Below, one piece after another: positions 33,131-45,378 of a DNA stretch of 64,000 nucleotides (the first letter of the stretch is position 1; the number at the start of each line of letters is the position of its first letter). Source of the DNA: Arbacia lixula (lineage: Eukaryota; Echinodermata; Echinoidea; Arbacioida; Arbaciidae); NCBI GenBank assembly GCA_963669155.1, contig OZ022589.1:21037679-21101678 (forward strand), read 5' to 3'. The translations under genes were made by a program, and so were the position numbers. Under the pieces are notes generated by a model. It saw only the letters and a list, made by a program, of their open reading frames with translations. It searched no databases and was not told the origin of the DNA.

Positions 33131-35691
33131 AGGCTATTCCTGTCACTCGTGGTACCCGTTGTTCAGTCCAACGTCATCGGCAAAGGGCTGCAGCGGTGTT
33201 CCATCTGCCACAGCGGGAGTGAACAGTGAATTGCTTCCTGCAGAAGGAAAACCACAAGCATGGAGGATGTCATCGAAACTGGAGCAGAGAGCGTGGGAGG
33301 TGGAAATACCGGCTGTTCATGTATCTTTAGGGCTGTCGCCGTGGGACAAAAATGCGAAAAATAGCACAATGTTTCTGATCCGGACAATTAGCCCGAAGAA
33401 AATGAAGACACATTCAATAATGTCTACATAATCAGGCGATCTTCCTGCCAATTCTAAGACTGTCTAAAGAAAGAGGATAGCAATGACATTGTTTGTTGTC
33501 ACGATCATTAAAGGATCATCGCAAAATGATGTAGTCATTGAAATCCAATGAGGCTGGGTCTTTGCCACACTACCCATTACCTTTAAATGAGATATATTTT
33601 GTAAATGTTCCTCAGATCAAAATATTTTGGGGAGATTGGGAAGACTTCACCATAACTATACATGCATGAGAACAGTGCGGGTACATTTCCCACAATTGAT
33701 TATGTAATAGCAACAGCTGTGGTCTTCTCAGCCAGGCAGGCAAACATTTTCTTGTATCTAATTATTTTTCCTGAAGCTCAATGATCGGGATGTTTCGTAG
33801 CTTCGTCCAGTGGAAACCCGCCTCTATTCCGGGAACGGACACTGTGAAGGAGTACCTGTTTGAAAGATGCTAGATTTAGACTTGGCATTTCATGGTAGGA
33901 TTACTTTTGGTGGGGATTTGAGCCCCAGTGTGAGTGGTCCAGAGCTTTAGGGGTTTTTTAGCGTCAAACATTTGACAACTCACTCCGAAAAGCTTTAAGG
34001 CGATGAGTAGCCATGTGTTTTAAGCTCGACATGATCACGAAGCCACCAGTTTCCTGCCTTGTGGTATGTGTATGATAGGCAATTTTCCCTCGTGACGTAC
34101 ATTCCACATTGAACTTGACTTGACAAAACGGTCAATGCTCTAGATATTCTACCTCCTGAGTACTGGTGCTACGAAATCAGGAAGGAAAAATCATTTCTCC
34201 CTCAATCATTGTGAACTCAACAGTACCATGCACTGGGAGATGTGTAAATACATATGCAGGTCAAAAGAATGATATTTTGTAAAAGAAGATACTTTATTAG
34301 AACTTTCCTCCCAATATAGAACTAGAAACTGGTTTCAAGCAAAATTATAGCAATCAGTATAATGTGAGGAGGTTTTGGGCGGGTCGTCAGAAACCTATAG
34401 CCCAGAGACCAGAGACCGCTGTAAAAAAAATAAAATAAGTGCCAAAGTATGGATGCTGGCGCCGAGATCACTATGCATTTTGCAAATGATGTTCCAGTGA
34501 TCTCTGCATCAGTGCAGTCACGGTGGACAGTAATTGAGGTGGAAAAGTTTGAGACGTACAAGTGTAATTATGTGAGAATTCGTTTTTCTCCTGAAGGGTC
34601 TATTTCATCAGAGGAATTTTGAGCTTTTAGTCCTCGTTTTGGTTTGTTCCTACATGTTGAAAATACCAAAAGCTCCCTACTTCAAATTCAACATGTGTAA
34701 AATCATAAAAATTACAAGTGATATGCTTCTTTTTTTAATTTTAAAATGGCTTTGGCAAATTGAAAAATTGCTCTTGGAAATTGAAAAATGGCTCTCATAA
34801 ATTTGTGACCAGTTAGAAAAATGGCTCCCGCAAAAAAAAAGTATATTTTTCTCTGGTCATTAAAACAATTAAAGTCCAATCACCATACTGCACAGGTGGA
34901 TACAGAATCTTTTAACAAATAGTGCTCATCATAATTCTTGCTTTGACCAGCGTTGTATCATTACATGAAGGAAATTGATGATTTGGGGTAAATTCCCAAT
35001 TGTTTTCATAAAAAGCTGTCATAAATGCACCTGTCTTCATAATTTTGAGCTCTATCCCATGTGCCTTTGCCTATTTATATCTAGTTCCTTCCCAATCATC
35101 TGAAGGATTTCACTCTCATGCAAGGTAGGGTAGGGTGGGTGCTCCTGCGATCGCGATAATTCCCAAACAATGAATTGTCATTTGGCCCGATGCTATTTCA
35201 GGGGTCCGGCCGGATGGACGTCTCTCGCCGCGCCGGGCACTGTCCAGCGCGTTGAGAGAGAAGAGTCCCAGGGTGTAGACTGGACCCGGGTCTTATCTCA
35301 GCGCTGTGTTTGCAGGCTAATCACCACAGGCGCGCTTTCCAAAAGCGGCGCTAATCGCTGGAAGTCTCCAATTTAACCCAACAAGTGTCTCATCCCCCCC
35401 TCTCTCCAATTGGTATGACCCCTTGGAATTTTGGGTTTGGCGATGCGGTCTGTTCTCTTTGAGAGGCAGTAGCAGCAGCAGCAGCAGTAGCTACAGAATT
35501 TGGGCTACTTGATGTCCTGGAAAACACACATGTTGTGATAGATATGCCTGACCTGTCTCCAGCCCCCGTTTTGTGTTATTAGTCATTGGTCTGTCTGTGG
35601 CGCAGTTCTGCAGTGTCACTCACTGGTCAAGTGCTGTCCTCATCGTCCGACTCTTTGTCTCAAATTTGTTCTTCTTGTAGCTTATTCTTGA

Positions 35692-35959
35692 CCAGGGCCC
35701 TGTTGCATAAAACTTACCATTAATAGGTGTTTTTTTTTTTTTTTTAAATGGTATAGAGGGTCTTTCCCATCGCAGTCCGGAGACTGAATTAAGAATTGAG
35801 AGGGATGTTACAATGTGAGCCCTAACTCTGCCATCAATGGTACAACTACCATGGTATAACAGCGCTTGACAGCCTATGAAATTCAAGGTTTCCGTAGAAA
35901 TGGCCATTGGTAGTAAAGTTACCATCAATGGTAAGTTTAAAACAACAGCAGCACCCAGG
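35692..35959. mobile_element. Family E MITE copy with internal insertion
   Basis: Left GGGCCCTGTTGCATAAAACT then TACCATTAAT, followed by an inserted poly-T stretch and extra sequence. The right half has CATCAATGGTACAACTACCA and ACCATCAATGGTAAGTTTAA. About 100 bp longer than its relatives. Confidence 0.7.
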
Positions 35960-38048
35960 GCTGTTTGAGAGCAACAATGATAAAAACTGGATGTTGGCAT
36001 TCGAATTGCAATTTTTTTGTTTAAATAAATCAGATTGTTGTCTGGAGCCGAACTGTGCATTGAATCCTTAAAGTACGTGTATGCTTCGTGCAGAGCTTTT
36101 CACCAACTTCACCAACGTGAGGGCAGTCATTGGAAAGAATTAGTTGGCTAGTAATCCTATTTACATGAGTATTCTATTCAGGATTACCCATGAAAGGATT
36201 TGTATAGGAAAGCTATTGTTTGGAGTTAAAACCCATGCAGTCGTTACATGGGATTAACAACATGTTTCCTTTGTGTGGACTAGCTTTTGTCACTGGGCCT
36301 TTTTTATATCCTTGTATGTTTAATGGGCTGGAATGGTACTGTAAGAGTTTTTGAGGTAAAAGAAAAAGATTTACAGTAGGTATATGTAGTAGGACTGGCC
36401 AAAAGTTTAACAGCACAGTGACCCGACAAGACAATCACACCTTGCTAAGAGACCGATGTGATGATGATATGTACTGTACATGTACCTGTAGTACTGCTCC
36501 ATGTTGAAGATTGAGTGATTTATTTTTGAGTTCGTATTTCACATTGTACAATCATACAAGAATGCTGATTTCACAACCCATGGAACATACAAATACACAG
36601 TTCATTTGATGTCCGATATGTACTAGTTCCCCAATTTAAAGATTATGTGATTAATTTGTATGGTTATTCATTCCACATTCTGCAATCATTGCACGAATGC
36701 TGACTTAACAACACATTGAACAGGAATACCAATACATATATTTGCTGCTCCACAGTAGAGAGGAAATATGTAGAACGTGACAACCTTTAGTTGTATTGTC
36801 CGTCAGACGGAGGTCGCTATGCATGGAAGGCAAGAAGTCACCTGCTTGTGCCCCTCACCTTGCTCATTAGAGATCTAGATTCACTTGTCTTCTCAGATGA
36901 TGTTGATGAACTCTCCTGCTCTTACATGTATGACTTGCATCATCATCACTGCTTTTTTAAAGGGGGACGTTGGGGTCGCATATCCCCACTTCACATTAAG
37001 ATTAAGTTACAGGTTAATTTGAATTTTAAAAACTAAGTAATCTCATTTTTACTGGGAAACTTGGTCACAGAATCCTTTTTCATATGTACAGGGTTTTTTG
37101 TTGAAACATTTAAAACAAATCTACATTTTTACAGGAAATTTGGTGAAAGAAGCCCTCTTTTCCCTTTTGAAAAAAGTTTAAATAAATGTTTGAGGCTTGC
37201 CAAAATGGCATCCGCATCATTTTTATCAAGGAATCATTGCTTCGCCTTCAAAATATTCACACGCATTTATTGATTAATTTTATGAGGAATATCAAGCCTT
37301 GATACCTTGGATGCAATGCAACATGGCTACGCAAATATTTATTTAATCCATTGGTGCGCAATTGATGCATGTATGGGAATTTGTCATGAACAACCTGGAA
37401 AAATAATCCTCTTCCCCTTGACATTTAGCACGAATTGGAAGCTAGCACCGATGGATGCATGGTCCAAATTGATGCACATTCTGTGTTTGCGAAGATCGTC
37501 ATGCAACTGATTTGCGATATGAATTGTGTAAAGAGAGTTGTGTAATGACATTCCAGTGGTCTAACGTTATATAAGCTGGATTATTATATATGGATAGTAC
37601 TGATTTGATTTTTGTATGTTGATGAATACAAATCTCTCCTTATCTTGCAACAATTTGACTTATTTGAGTTATATGTGAAGCAAATTACATATCAGAAATA
37701 CATACATGTACAGTGTACACAGCTGAGTGAGCATTCTCAGTAAATTGTACACCATTTGGACTTAGGGCCGTGTGTTTCTGAGATGAAACATGCATGGAAC
37801 TTTTGCATATTTATTTTATTTCCATTTTTCCTGACCTCGTGCTTGAGAATTAACTAGTTACATTCAGTTGATTAATCTTTGACATTTTCAGCCATGACAG
37901 ATACACAGTAGATTTCATCCAGAAGGACAGAAAAAAAACATGAAAGGTTAAGGGCAAATCTTGTATCTTGTTTCATAGTTGCCATGGATTTCTAGTATTT
38001 TCTTTCCAAAAACGAAAGGAAAATCAAAATCAGGTCAAGCGTGGACTC

Positions 38049-39068
38049 TTAATCCGCTGTCACATTGGTCTCACTCACGACTGAGCAATCCCCCATTAGA
38101 TTGTGGGCACATTCACACTGGAAAGAACACTCTAAACCTTCTGTCACATTCATCTCACTTATGGCAGAGCAGTCTCCCATTAGATTATGGGCACATTCAC
38201 ACTGGAAAGTACACTCTAAATCTTCTGTCACATTCATCTCACTTATGGCAGAGCAGTCTCCCCTTTGATTATGGGCACATTCACACTCCAAAGTACACTC
38301 TAAATCTTCTGTCACATTGGTCTCACTGAGTAGTGAGCAGTCTTCCATTTGAATAAAGGCACATTCACACTCACAAATGCATTCTAAGTCTTCTGTCATA
38401 TTGGTCTCACTCAGTAGTAAGCAGTCTCCCATTTGAAAAAAGGCACATTCACACTCACAAATGCATTCTAAGTCTTCTGTCATATTGGTCTCACTCAGTA
38501 GTAAGCAGTCTCCCATTTGAAAAAAGGCACATTCACACTCACAAATGCATTCTAAGTCTTCTGTCACATCCATCGCACTCAGAGCTGAGCAGTCTCCCAT
38601 TTGAATAAAGGCACATTCACACTCACAAAGGTATTCTAAGTCTTCTGTCACATCCATCGCACTCAGAGATGAGCAGTCTCCCATGTGATGATGGGCACAT
38701 CCACACTGGAAAGTAAACTCTAAATCTTCTGTCACATTGGTCTCACTCAGTAGTGAGCAGTCTCCTATTTTAATAAAGGCACATTCACACTCACAAATAC
38801 ATTCTAAATCCTCTGTCACATTGGTCTCACTCAGTAGTAAGCAGTCTCCCATTTGAATAAAGGCACATTCACACTCACAAATGCATTCTAAGTCTTCTGT
38901 CACATCCATCGCACTCAGAGCTGAGCAGTCTCCCATTTGAATAAAGGCACATTCACACTCACAAAGGTATTCTAAGTCTTCTGTCACATCCATCGCACTC
39001 AGAGCTGAGCAGTCTCCCATTTTAGTATAGGCACATTCACACTCACTAAGAGCTGCGCAGTCTCCCAT
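38049..39068 (-). repeat. 84-bp minisatellite array with an uninterrupted 339-codon frame on the minus strand
   Basis: About eleven to twelve units of 84 bp (28 codons) in TMEM198 intron 2, on the opposite strand. Each translated unit reads roughly MGDCSALSAMDVTEDLE then CICECECAFIQ, with Cys at positions 4 and (mostly) 20, 22 and 24. The frame starts at an ATG at the array edge right after an in-frame TAA, ends at TAA at the other edge, and lacks a signal peptide or unique flanking domain. Units fall into types (SAMDVTEDLE, SETNVTEDLE, SEMNVTEDLE), and a block of several units appears duplicated, a higher-order repeat. The unit is a multiple of three without stops, so openness alone does not prove coding. 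I favour a minisatellite; a Cys-rich repeat protein is possible. Confidence 0.85.
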
Positions 39069-40559
39069 TTAATTAAGGGTGTGTTAACACTCAAAGGTAC
39101 ACTCTAAATCCTCCTAGGATTTTAAAGAAAAATGCACGGACTGCAAATACAGTATATGTATTGAGTTACCCAACAAAATTTGTGAGTGTAATTTTGTATA
39201 TATTGTGGAATCTTTAGGAGATTAAACAGTCTGATGCTATTTGTAGTTTTATGAAGAAGAAAAAAAATACTACACACAAGTTTGCATGGGAAAGTTGTAA
39301 AGATGGAACCTCTATAGTATCAGAGAATATTTTCCCCCAAAGAAGGGGTATGATTATTTAACGTTTGGTCTGTGATGACCTACACGTGATGTCACAGCTT
39401 GGACGCACTGTCATGTTGGATGAAAATTATCATCCAAACAATTAATAATGATTGACCTTGTCTTATGGCCTTTAAAAAAAAGGGGGGAAAGAGTGACGAC
39501 GAAAAGCGTGGGGAGGGGAAAATGAACAGAATTCTATTTTTAGGAAAGAAACGATATGCTAACCTAATCAAATTATATGGATTTGCAACCTGCCAGACTG
39601 GAACAAGGCTAATTTTTTTCTCCTTGTTAGATCGTTTCTCTCGTCCACCTGATGGTGCACATAGATCCTTTGCACCATGATGTTGCACTTCTGGCAGTTC
39701 AAGTCCAATTTCCAGCGCCAGGCTGTGATGGGAACTGTGAATGATCCCAGTCAAGTTTCAGCGGTTCCGCAGGATCGCTGACCACAGCGGCTATTGATGG
39801 CTTCCAAAACAATCAAAGTTCTAAATCGTCCCGCTAATTGAATTGTCTCCCTCCCCGGTGGAACGGTGCTAATTTTGAAGTTTTGCGTCCCTGGGGGTGG
39901 TTTTCTTGCATCTCTGTCACTTTGTGTCATCCCTTGGATTCCATCATTGAAAGAGAGAACACGATGGGGAGAGCCAAGGCGACCAGGCTAAAAATAAATC
40001 CCTCTAGTCTCGTGGAAGAAGTTAGGAGAGAAAGAGGAAAGCGCAGCTGTGTGAAACCTCAACAGTAATCGGGCGTATCGCATTCCTAATATCCCTCGCA
40101 AATGAAAGCTGATACCACACTTTGTTAAGATCGTCCAAGGCTGATTGGAGTCAGCTATTGATCCTTAATGAGCACTCGTTTCAGCTTCCTTATGTTTCCT
40201 TTAACCCTTACATTACCGAGCCTCGTAAACCCCATTGGCTTACCATGCATCTTTGTGCCAGTGGTAATGAAAGAGTTAAGTGTAATTGTCTACAGCAAAT
40301 GCTGTTGTTAAGTCTTGTGGCCACGCTGAGAATATGACATGTCCATGTAGACCTAAAGCGTACCTTCTTTTTGGTGCAGATCATAATGAATTGAAGGAAA
40401 TACAATTGAAAAAAAATGGTTCCCCCCCCCCCTTCCTCCCTCCTCCTACCCCCTGAGGAGAGTAAAAGAATTACTCTGGTCAAGTGGTAACTGGCTGATA
40501 AAGAATTTAAACATATTAGTTTGCACAGTCCAAAAAGTATGTTATTTTGTCAATATGGA

Positions 40560-41215
40560 TCTAATATGAACTGGGTATTTCTCTCTTAGCTAACACAGTG
40601 TGAATGTAATTGTCTGACAGTATGAACGGGGTATTACTCTCTTAGCTCATACAGTACAATGTCATTGTCTTATAGTGTGAATGGGTAATGAATTTCTTGT
40701 CTTGGAACACACAGTCTGAATATCACTGTCTTGTAGTATGAATGGGGTATGAATCTCTTGGGAAGACACTGTCTTGTACAGTAGTATGAACGGGGTATGA
40801 ATCTCTTAGCACACAGTGTGAATATCACTGTCTCATAGAATAAACGGGGTATGAATCTCTTGGTACACACAGTCTGAATATCACTGTCTTGTAGTATGAA
40901 CGGGATATGAATCTCTTAGCACACAGTGTGAATATCACTGTCTCATAGAATAAACGGGGTATGAATCTCTTGGGCAGACACTGTCTCATAGTATGAACGG
41001 GGTATGAATCTCTTGGTACACACAGTCTGAATATCACTGTCTTGTAGTATGAATGGGGTATGAATCTCTTAGCACACACAGTCTGAATATCACTGTCTTG
41101 TAGTATGAATGGGGTATGAATCTCTTGGGCAGACACTGTCTCATATTCTGAATGGGGCATGAATCTCTTGGGCAGACACTGTCTCGTAGTATGAACGGGG
41201 CATGAATCCCTTTAG
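40560..41215 (+). repeat. Mixed 43/55-bp minisatellite in intron 2
   Basis: About twelve units sharing ACGGGGTATGAATCTCTT and CACTGTCT. Long units (about 54-56 bp) carry ACACAGTCTGAATATCACTG; short units (about 43 bp) carry GGGCAGACACTGTCT. The two kinds alternate irregularly, suggesting unequal exchange. The minus-strand frames through it are repeat translations. Confidence 0.88.
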
Positions 41216-41949
41216 GCTGCACAGTAAGCACAGCGCTGTCTGTAGAGATTACAAGGCGAGAAATGATTCCTCATATTAAAATGGATCTATGAAGGATGCA
41301 ATTGGAATCATGATTCATGACTCCCTTTATCTTCTTTTATCCCCAGAATATATCACCTGATACCCCCAAATTAAGATTGTAATGTACATAATAAAGTGTT
41401 GGACATGTCTACTGTATACTACTTTGTACCTATTTCTTTATTGAAAGATACAAAGAAATGGAGGATCCAGTGTATTCAAAGATACACAGTTTTTGCCTTT
41501 CGTATTTATACACTGTACCTTCAGAACTGATACACAAGTATTGTCTTTATTATCAGCATGCTTCGTTATCATTGCTGGAAATTGATCTAAACTGTATTTT
41601 AGTTTTTTAGCTACATGCGGTACATAATCAATCTACGTAGGTGCTCAAAGTTCAAATTCCATCCAAGTCTTAATGCTTCAATTAATCCATGTTTGAGCTC
41701 TTCCCTTCCGCTGCTGAATGACAGAGATGGTTCATTGCATGAAGCTTGTCTTTCATTGTAAACATGTAGGGGTAACTTCATGAATTATACGCTTGTCATG
41801 TATCTGTGGAATTTGATTCATGAGATCTATTCCAAATTTCAGTTTGAAAAATATGCTTGCCTTCTTTTTCATAGCGTGTGTACAATGCAAAGCAATGGTT
41901 GTATTATAACAGGATAAGAGTTTGGCCTTAATTTGGACCAGTTCCTTCT

Positions 41950-42245
41950 ATTCAGCTATTTCACTAGTTTTTCTTTCTTCTCCTCTCTTCTCTTCTTCTC
42001 TTCTTTTCTTTTCTCCTTCCTCCTTTATTTTATCAAATCTGTTCCTCTTCTCACTCCTCCCCCAATTCTTACAAGTCATAATATTCTCTTTCTCAAGTCT
42101 CGTTTTTGTCTTCTCTCCCTGCACATCTCCTTTTTTCCTTTCTCTCTACCTTCTCCCTCCTCTCCTCCTCCTTCTCCCTCTTCTCCTCCTCCTCCTTCTC
42201 CATCTTCTCCCCCTTCTCTTTTCCTTCTCCTTCTGTTTTTCCTGT
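41950..42245 (+). repeat. CT/CTT/CTCC polypyrimidine tract
   Basis: Degenerate TTCTCTTCTCC and CTCCTCCTTCTC sequence of about 300 bp; open frames are Leu/Ser/Pro low complexity. Confidence 0.9.
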
Positions 42246-43896
42246 CACTAACTGTCAATTTAAAATCTAAACTCCAATATGCAGAAGAAAAAAGAAAAGG
42301 TTATCAGGAAGATTCTATCGTCTTTCATCGCATGGATTTTAGTTGTGAGATGAATTATGACATTTACCTCAACAAAATGTACCCGATCCAATTAAGTAGC
42401 CAGAAGGGAGATGCCTGAAATATGCAACTCATTCTTCACATACTTTTCTCTTCAAGCGGAGATGGTTATATTTCTAGGAATATATCCATCCCTGGGGTAG
42501 TTATTGGAAGGTTCAGGTCAGGGAAATGAATGATGAAGCATAATTATTATGGAATTGCATTCTTACAACTCAAGAGATACAGTATGACAGGTTATATCGA
42601 ATCTTTTTGATTAAAGAAAATCTCTTTCATTGGACATGGGAGTACTGTAATTCAGTTTTATCCTCTCCTAATCAAAAAGAAAAATCATGAAAATGTTTCA
42701 TATTGTACCTCGGTCATTTGTATCAGGTTAGGGGTGGCTGCTCAGCGATTTTTTTCGTAAACCATGCCAAAACTGTCTTCATCCAGCTTTTGAGATTGCA
42801 ATGCAGATGCACAAATGTTGCTTTGTTATGCCATCATGTAGCCCAAAAGCACCAAACAATTTTTAACATGTTTTTACAAAATTGATCGCAAGGCCAAATA
42901 TGAATGAACAATTTACCCAATGTAAGAACCTGTGGTATAATTATGCTGTCATGCAAACTTATCAAGCCTGTTTTCATGGAGAGTTTACCCTGACTTACAA
43001 GCTGTAAGTACTGTACACCCTATGGTCAGAGACAATTTTCACTTGGGTCCATTTATCATGTTGGGGCGGGGTGGGGGGGGGGGGGCTCTTTTCTAAATTG
43101 CTCATTTCCATTTCTTATTTAATCTGTTCTTTCGTAAAGTGCATAGAGACATGCATTTATGCCAATTCATTCTACAACTATGTTGTGCACTCTACAAAAA
43201 TGTGTATTAGTACTAGTTTTACTGGGACTAAATCATTCTGAAGCTGAGCCTCTGAATAATTTTCCCTTTTGTATTTTTGGCGATGTTTGCCGGCACATAT
43301 TACTTCACATGCACATCCATACATTTGACAATTTGATCACATGACTGACTGGCCCCGTGATCTTTTAACCTGGCACATGAACAAACATGAGGACATACGA
43401 TGCACATACTGTTTTCTGCCAGACGTAGACAGACAGGTGCGCAGCTACACATAGATCTATGTATGTATGTTTGTAAGTATGTATGTATGTATGCATGCAC
43501 GAACATGGGTGTCAGGAAATGATTCATTTGAGCAGACAGTTGTTTGCCTTCCCTGAGAACATTAAGATATAAAGAGGATAGAAAGGAACTCTTCTAAAGC
43601 CCCCTGAGTAAGATTTGGCACAGAGGTTTGCTTCTGTTGATGCAAAATGAGCAACTCGCCTGTCAATGTTGTTGTTGTTGTTGTTCTCTTGGCAGGACAG
43701 AAGATTCATTTGACATTTTGGAGATGTTTTTGCTTGCGAATTGATGAAAGTGAACATGCTATTTTCAAATCTGTGTAATGTACAGGTTAGTTTGTGTGTT
43801 TGATTTTGCTCACGATTATTTTAATACATAGTTCACTTAGTGTAGTAGATTTACATACAATGCACAATAAATCATATTATGAACAAATGTATTAAC

Positions 43897-43902
43897 TCTC
43901 AC

Positions 43903-43964
<62 letters not shown>

Positions 43965-44068
43965 TCTACCTCTCCCTGTCTGTTGTTCTTTCTCTCTCTC
44001 CCTTTCTAACTACCTCACTTTCTCCCATTCTCTCTCCTCTCGCCCTCCTTCTTTCTCTCTTGCCATCT
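43897..44068 (+). repeat. CT microsatellite adjoining exon 3
   Basis: (CT)n of about 60 bp followed by CT-rich sequence that continues almost to the exon 3 acceptor at 44082, so it extends the polypyrimidine tract of that acceptor. Confidence 0.93.
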
Positions 44069-44082
44069 GTTAATGTCTGCAG

Positions 44083-44216
44083 TAAGACGTCATCCAAAGA
44101 CGAGAAGAGTCGAGCTTCAAAAACTGCGGCAACGAGAAGCGAGAGAAGAGGTGCGAGCACAGAAGTACTGCGACCTTTACAGAGCCAGGAGTAGAAACGC
44201 TGATATAGTTACGCAG
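44083..44216 (+). CDS. TMEM198: TMEM198 coding exon 3: basic juxtamembrane cytoplasmic helix
   Basis: Acceptor CTGCAG|TAAGACG and donor ACGCAG|GTATGG bound a 134-bp exon that continues the frame from exon 2 (phase 1 in, phase 0 out). It encodes residues 274-318. The segment KTRRVELQKLRQREAREEV is a highly charged helix directly after TM7 and matches the RRVQLMRIRQ segment in the cytoplasmic tail of vertebrate TMEM198. The rest, YRARSRNADIVTQ, matches the region just before the conserved SYIQS motif. Third positions here are mixed or AT-rich, unlike the GC-ending exons 1, 2 and 4. A long CT microsatellite lies just upstream and extends the polypyrimidine tract. A foldback element begins 44 bp after the donor. 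Confidence 0.85.
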
Positions 44217-44259
44217 GTATGGAGAAGTCATGCTAAGAGCAGACCGTCTTTCTCACTAC

Positions 44260-44420
44260 TAGGCCCTGTTGCATAAAACTTACCATTGATGGTAGCTTTG
44301 CTACCAATGGGAATTTCAAAGGAAATTTTGAATTTGATTTGTTGTTGAGCGTTGTTACCATGGTAATTACCATTGATGGCAGAGTTACCATTAATGGTGA
44401 GTTTTATGCAACAGGGCCTA
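44260..44420. mobile_element. Family E MITE copy next to exon 3
   Basis: The best-preserved copy: TA, GGCCCTGTTGCATAAAACTT ... GAGTTTTATGCAACAGGGCC, TA. The inner arms ACCATTGATGGTAGC and GTTACCATTAATGG pair. It starts only 44 bp after the exon 3 donor. Confidence 0.88.
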
Positions 44421-45204
44421 GAGAGATCAAGTTGTGAATTGATCATGTTTACACCTCATCCACAAAATACTTGTGATAAAGTGGCAAAAGTGTGCCACAG
44501 AGGTACCAGAAACAAACACCCAAGTGACATTGCAGGAGAGATATAACCAACTATTGCACTGCTTGGGAGCAGTTAAAATCACTCTTTATGCTTAAATGTG
44601 AAAAAAGTTAGTCAAAGATGTTCAACTGATTTTATATGAACATTTGTTTCAATGATGATTGCAGCTTTGGTACGCTTTGGGGGCTTTCCCACATCGCATG
44701 ACAGGTGTACCTCCTTAATTGCCCTGAGCCTATGTGTGTTTGTTTCCAGTGCGGTGATGATGTTGATTTATAAAGAGAAAGTCCATCAATCCTTGAATGG
44801 ATACGATAGAGTGTCATAACATGAACATCCCTTTTGGTTTAAAGACAGGGTGTCCCATTTGCAAAAGGCACGAAACTCAGCAGGAATCAGCAGTGTACCG
44901 TAACGATAACATTTGCGAAATCTTACAGTTACAGCCTCACAAACCTTTTCAAGAAAAGTGAAAAACTATCAATGTTGAAGTTTGAAATGTAGCAGCCGTA
45001 GCCTACATATAATCGTATTGCCCCTTGCCTGTCAGTGCAAGATGTGCTGGGCATCTCGGGCATGCTCCCATTGAATGCATGCACCGTGGTGCGGACCATA
45101 GCGCACAGCGGTCTTTGGTCTCTTGGATACAAGAGCCAGGAGGCTTGCGACGACCTGCCCAAAATCTAGCAAAATCTAGCGATTGCTATAATCCGCTTAA
45201 AGTA

Positions 45205-45378
45205 CACAACATATGGGAGAGCACCTCGCACGTGACGTCACAAAATCAAAACTTTAAAAGATTATCACTTTCTTATCCTTTTGACGGATTTTCATCAAAC
45301 CTTCAGTAATGTGTTGCTTTTATATGTCTCCTATTATTGACACCAACTTAATTTCAGGGTGAACTTTCCCTTTAAGTT
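45205..45378 (+). mobile_element. Family C, right-arm fragment
   Basis: It contains CATATGGGAGAGCACCTCGC, TGACGTCA at 45233-45240, CAAAATCAAAACTTT and GGGTGAACTTTCCC. The left arm is missing. It lies in TMEM198 intron 3. Confidence 0.75.

Larger units (their letters stand above)
32784..44082 (+). other. TMEM198: TMEM198 intron 2 (11.3 kb, phase 1)
   Basis: Begins GTAGGT and ends CTGCAG. It holds a family D copy at 33024, a family E copy at 35692, two minisatellites (38049-39068, 40560-41215), a polypyrimidine tract at 41950, a poly-G run near 43066 and the CT tract next to exon 3. The stretch 35150-35400 is locally GC-rich without a clear exon. Confidence 0.85.

Noticed and set aside
35620..36060. 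146-codon minus-strand ORF
   Set aside because: It spans a family E MITE and a poly-A insertion; peptides such as the NGNYHGN type come from the MITE arms.
38049..39068. CRISPR-like array
   Set aside because: Units are contiguous and diverged without unique spacers, and the context is an animal intron.
40825..41160. 111-codon minus-strand ORF with RFIPHSYYKTVIF-type repeats
   Set aside because: Direct translation of the minisatellite; units change length by non-multiples of three elsewhere in the array.
41922..42418. Hydrophobic-looking ORFs of 109 and 161 codons
   Set aside because: They translate a polypyrimidine tract into Ser, Leu, Phe and Pro; the membrane-like appearance is an artefact.
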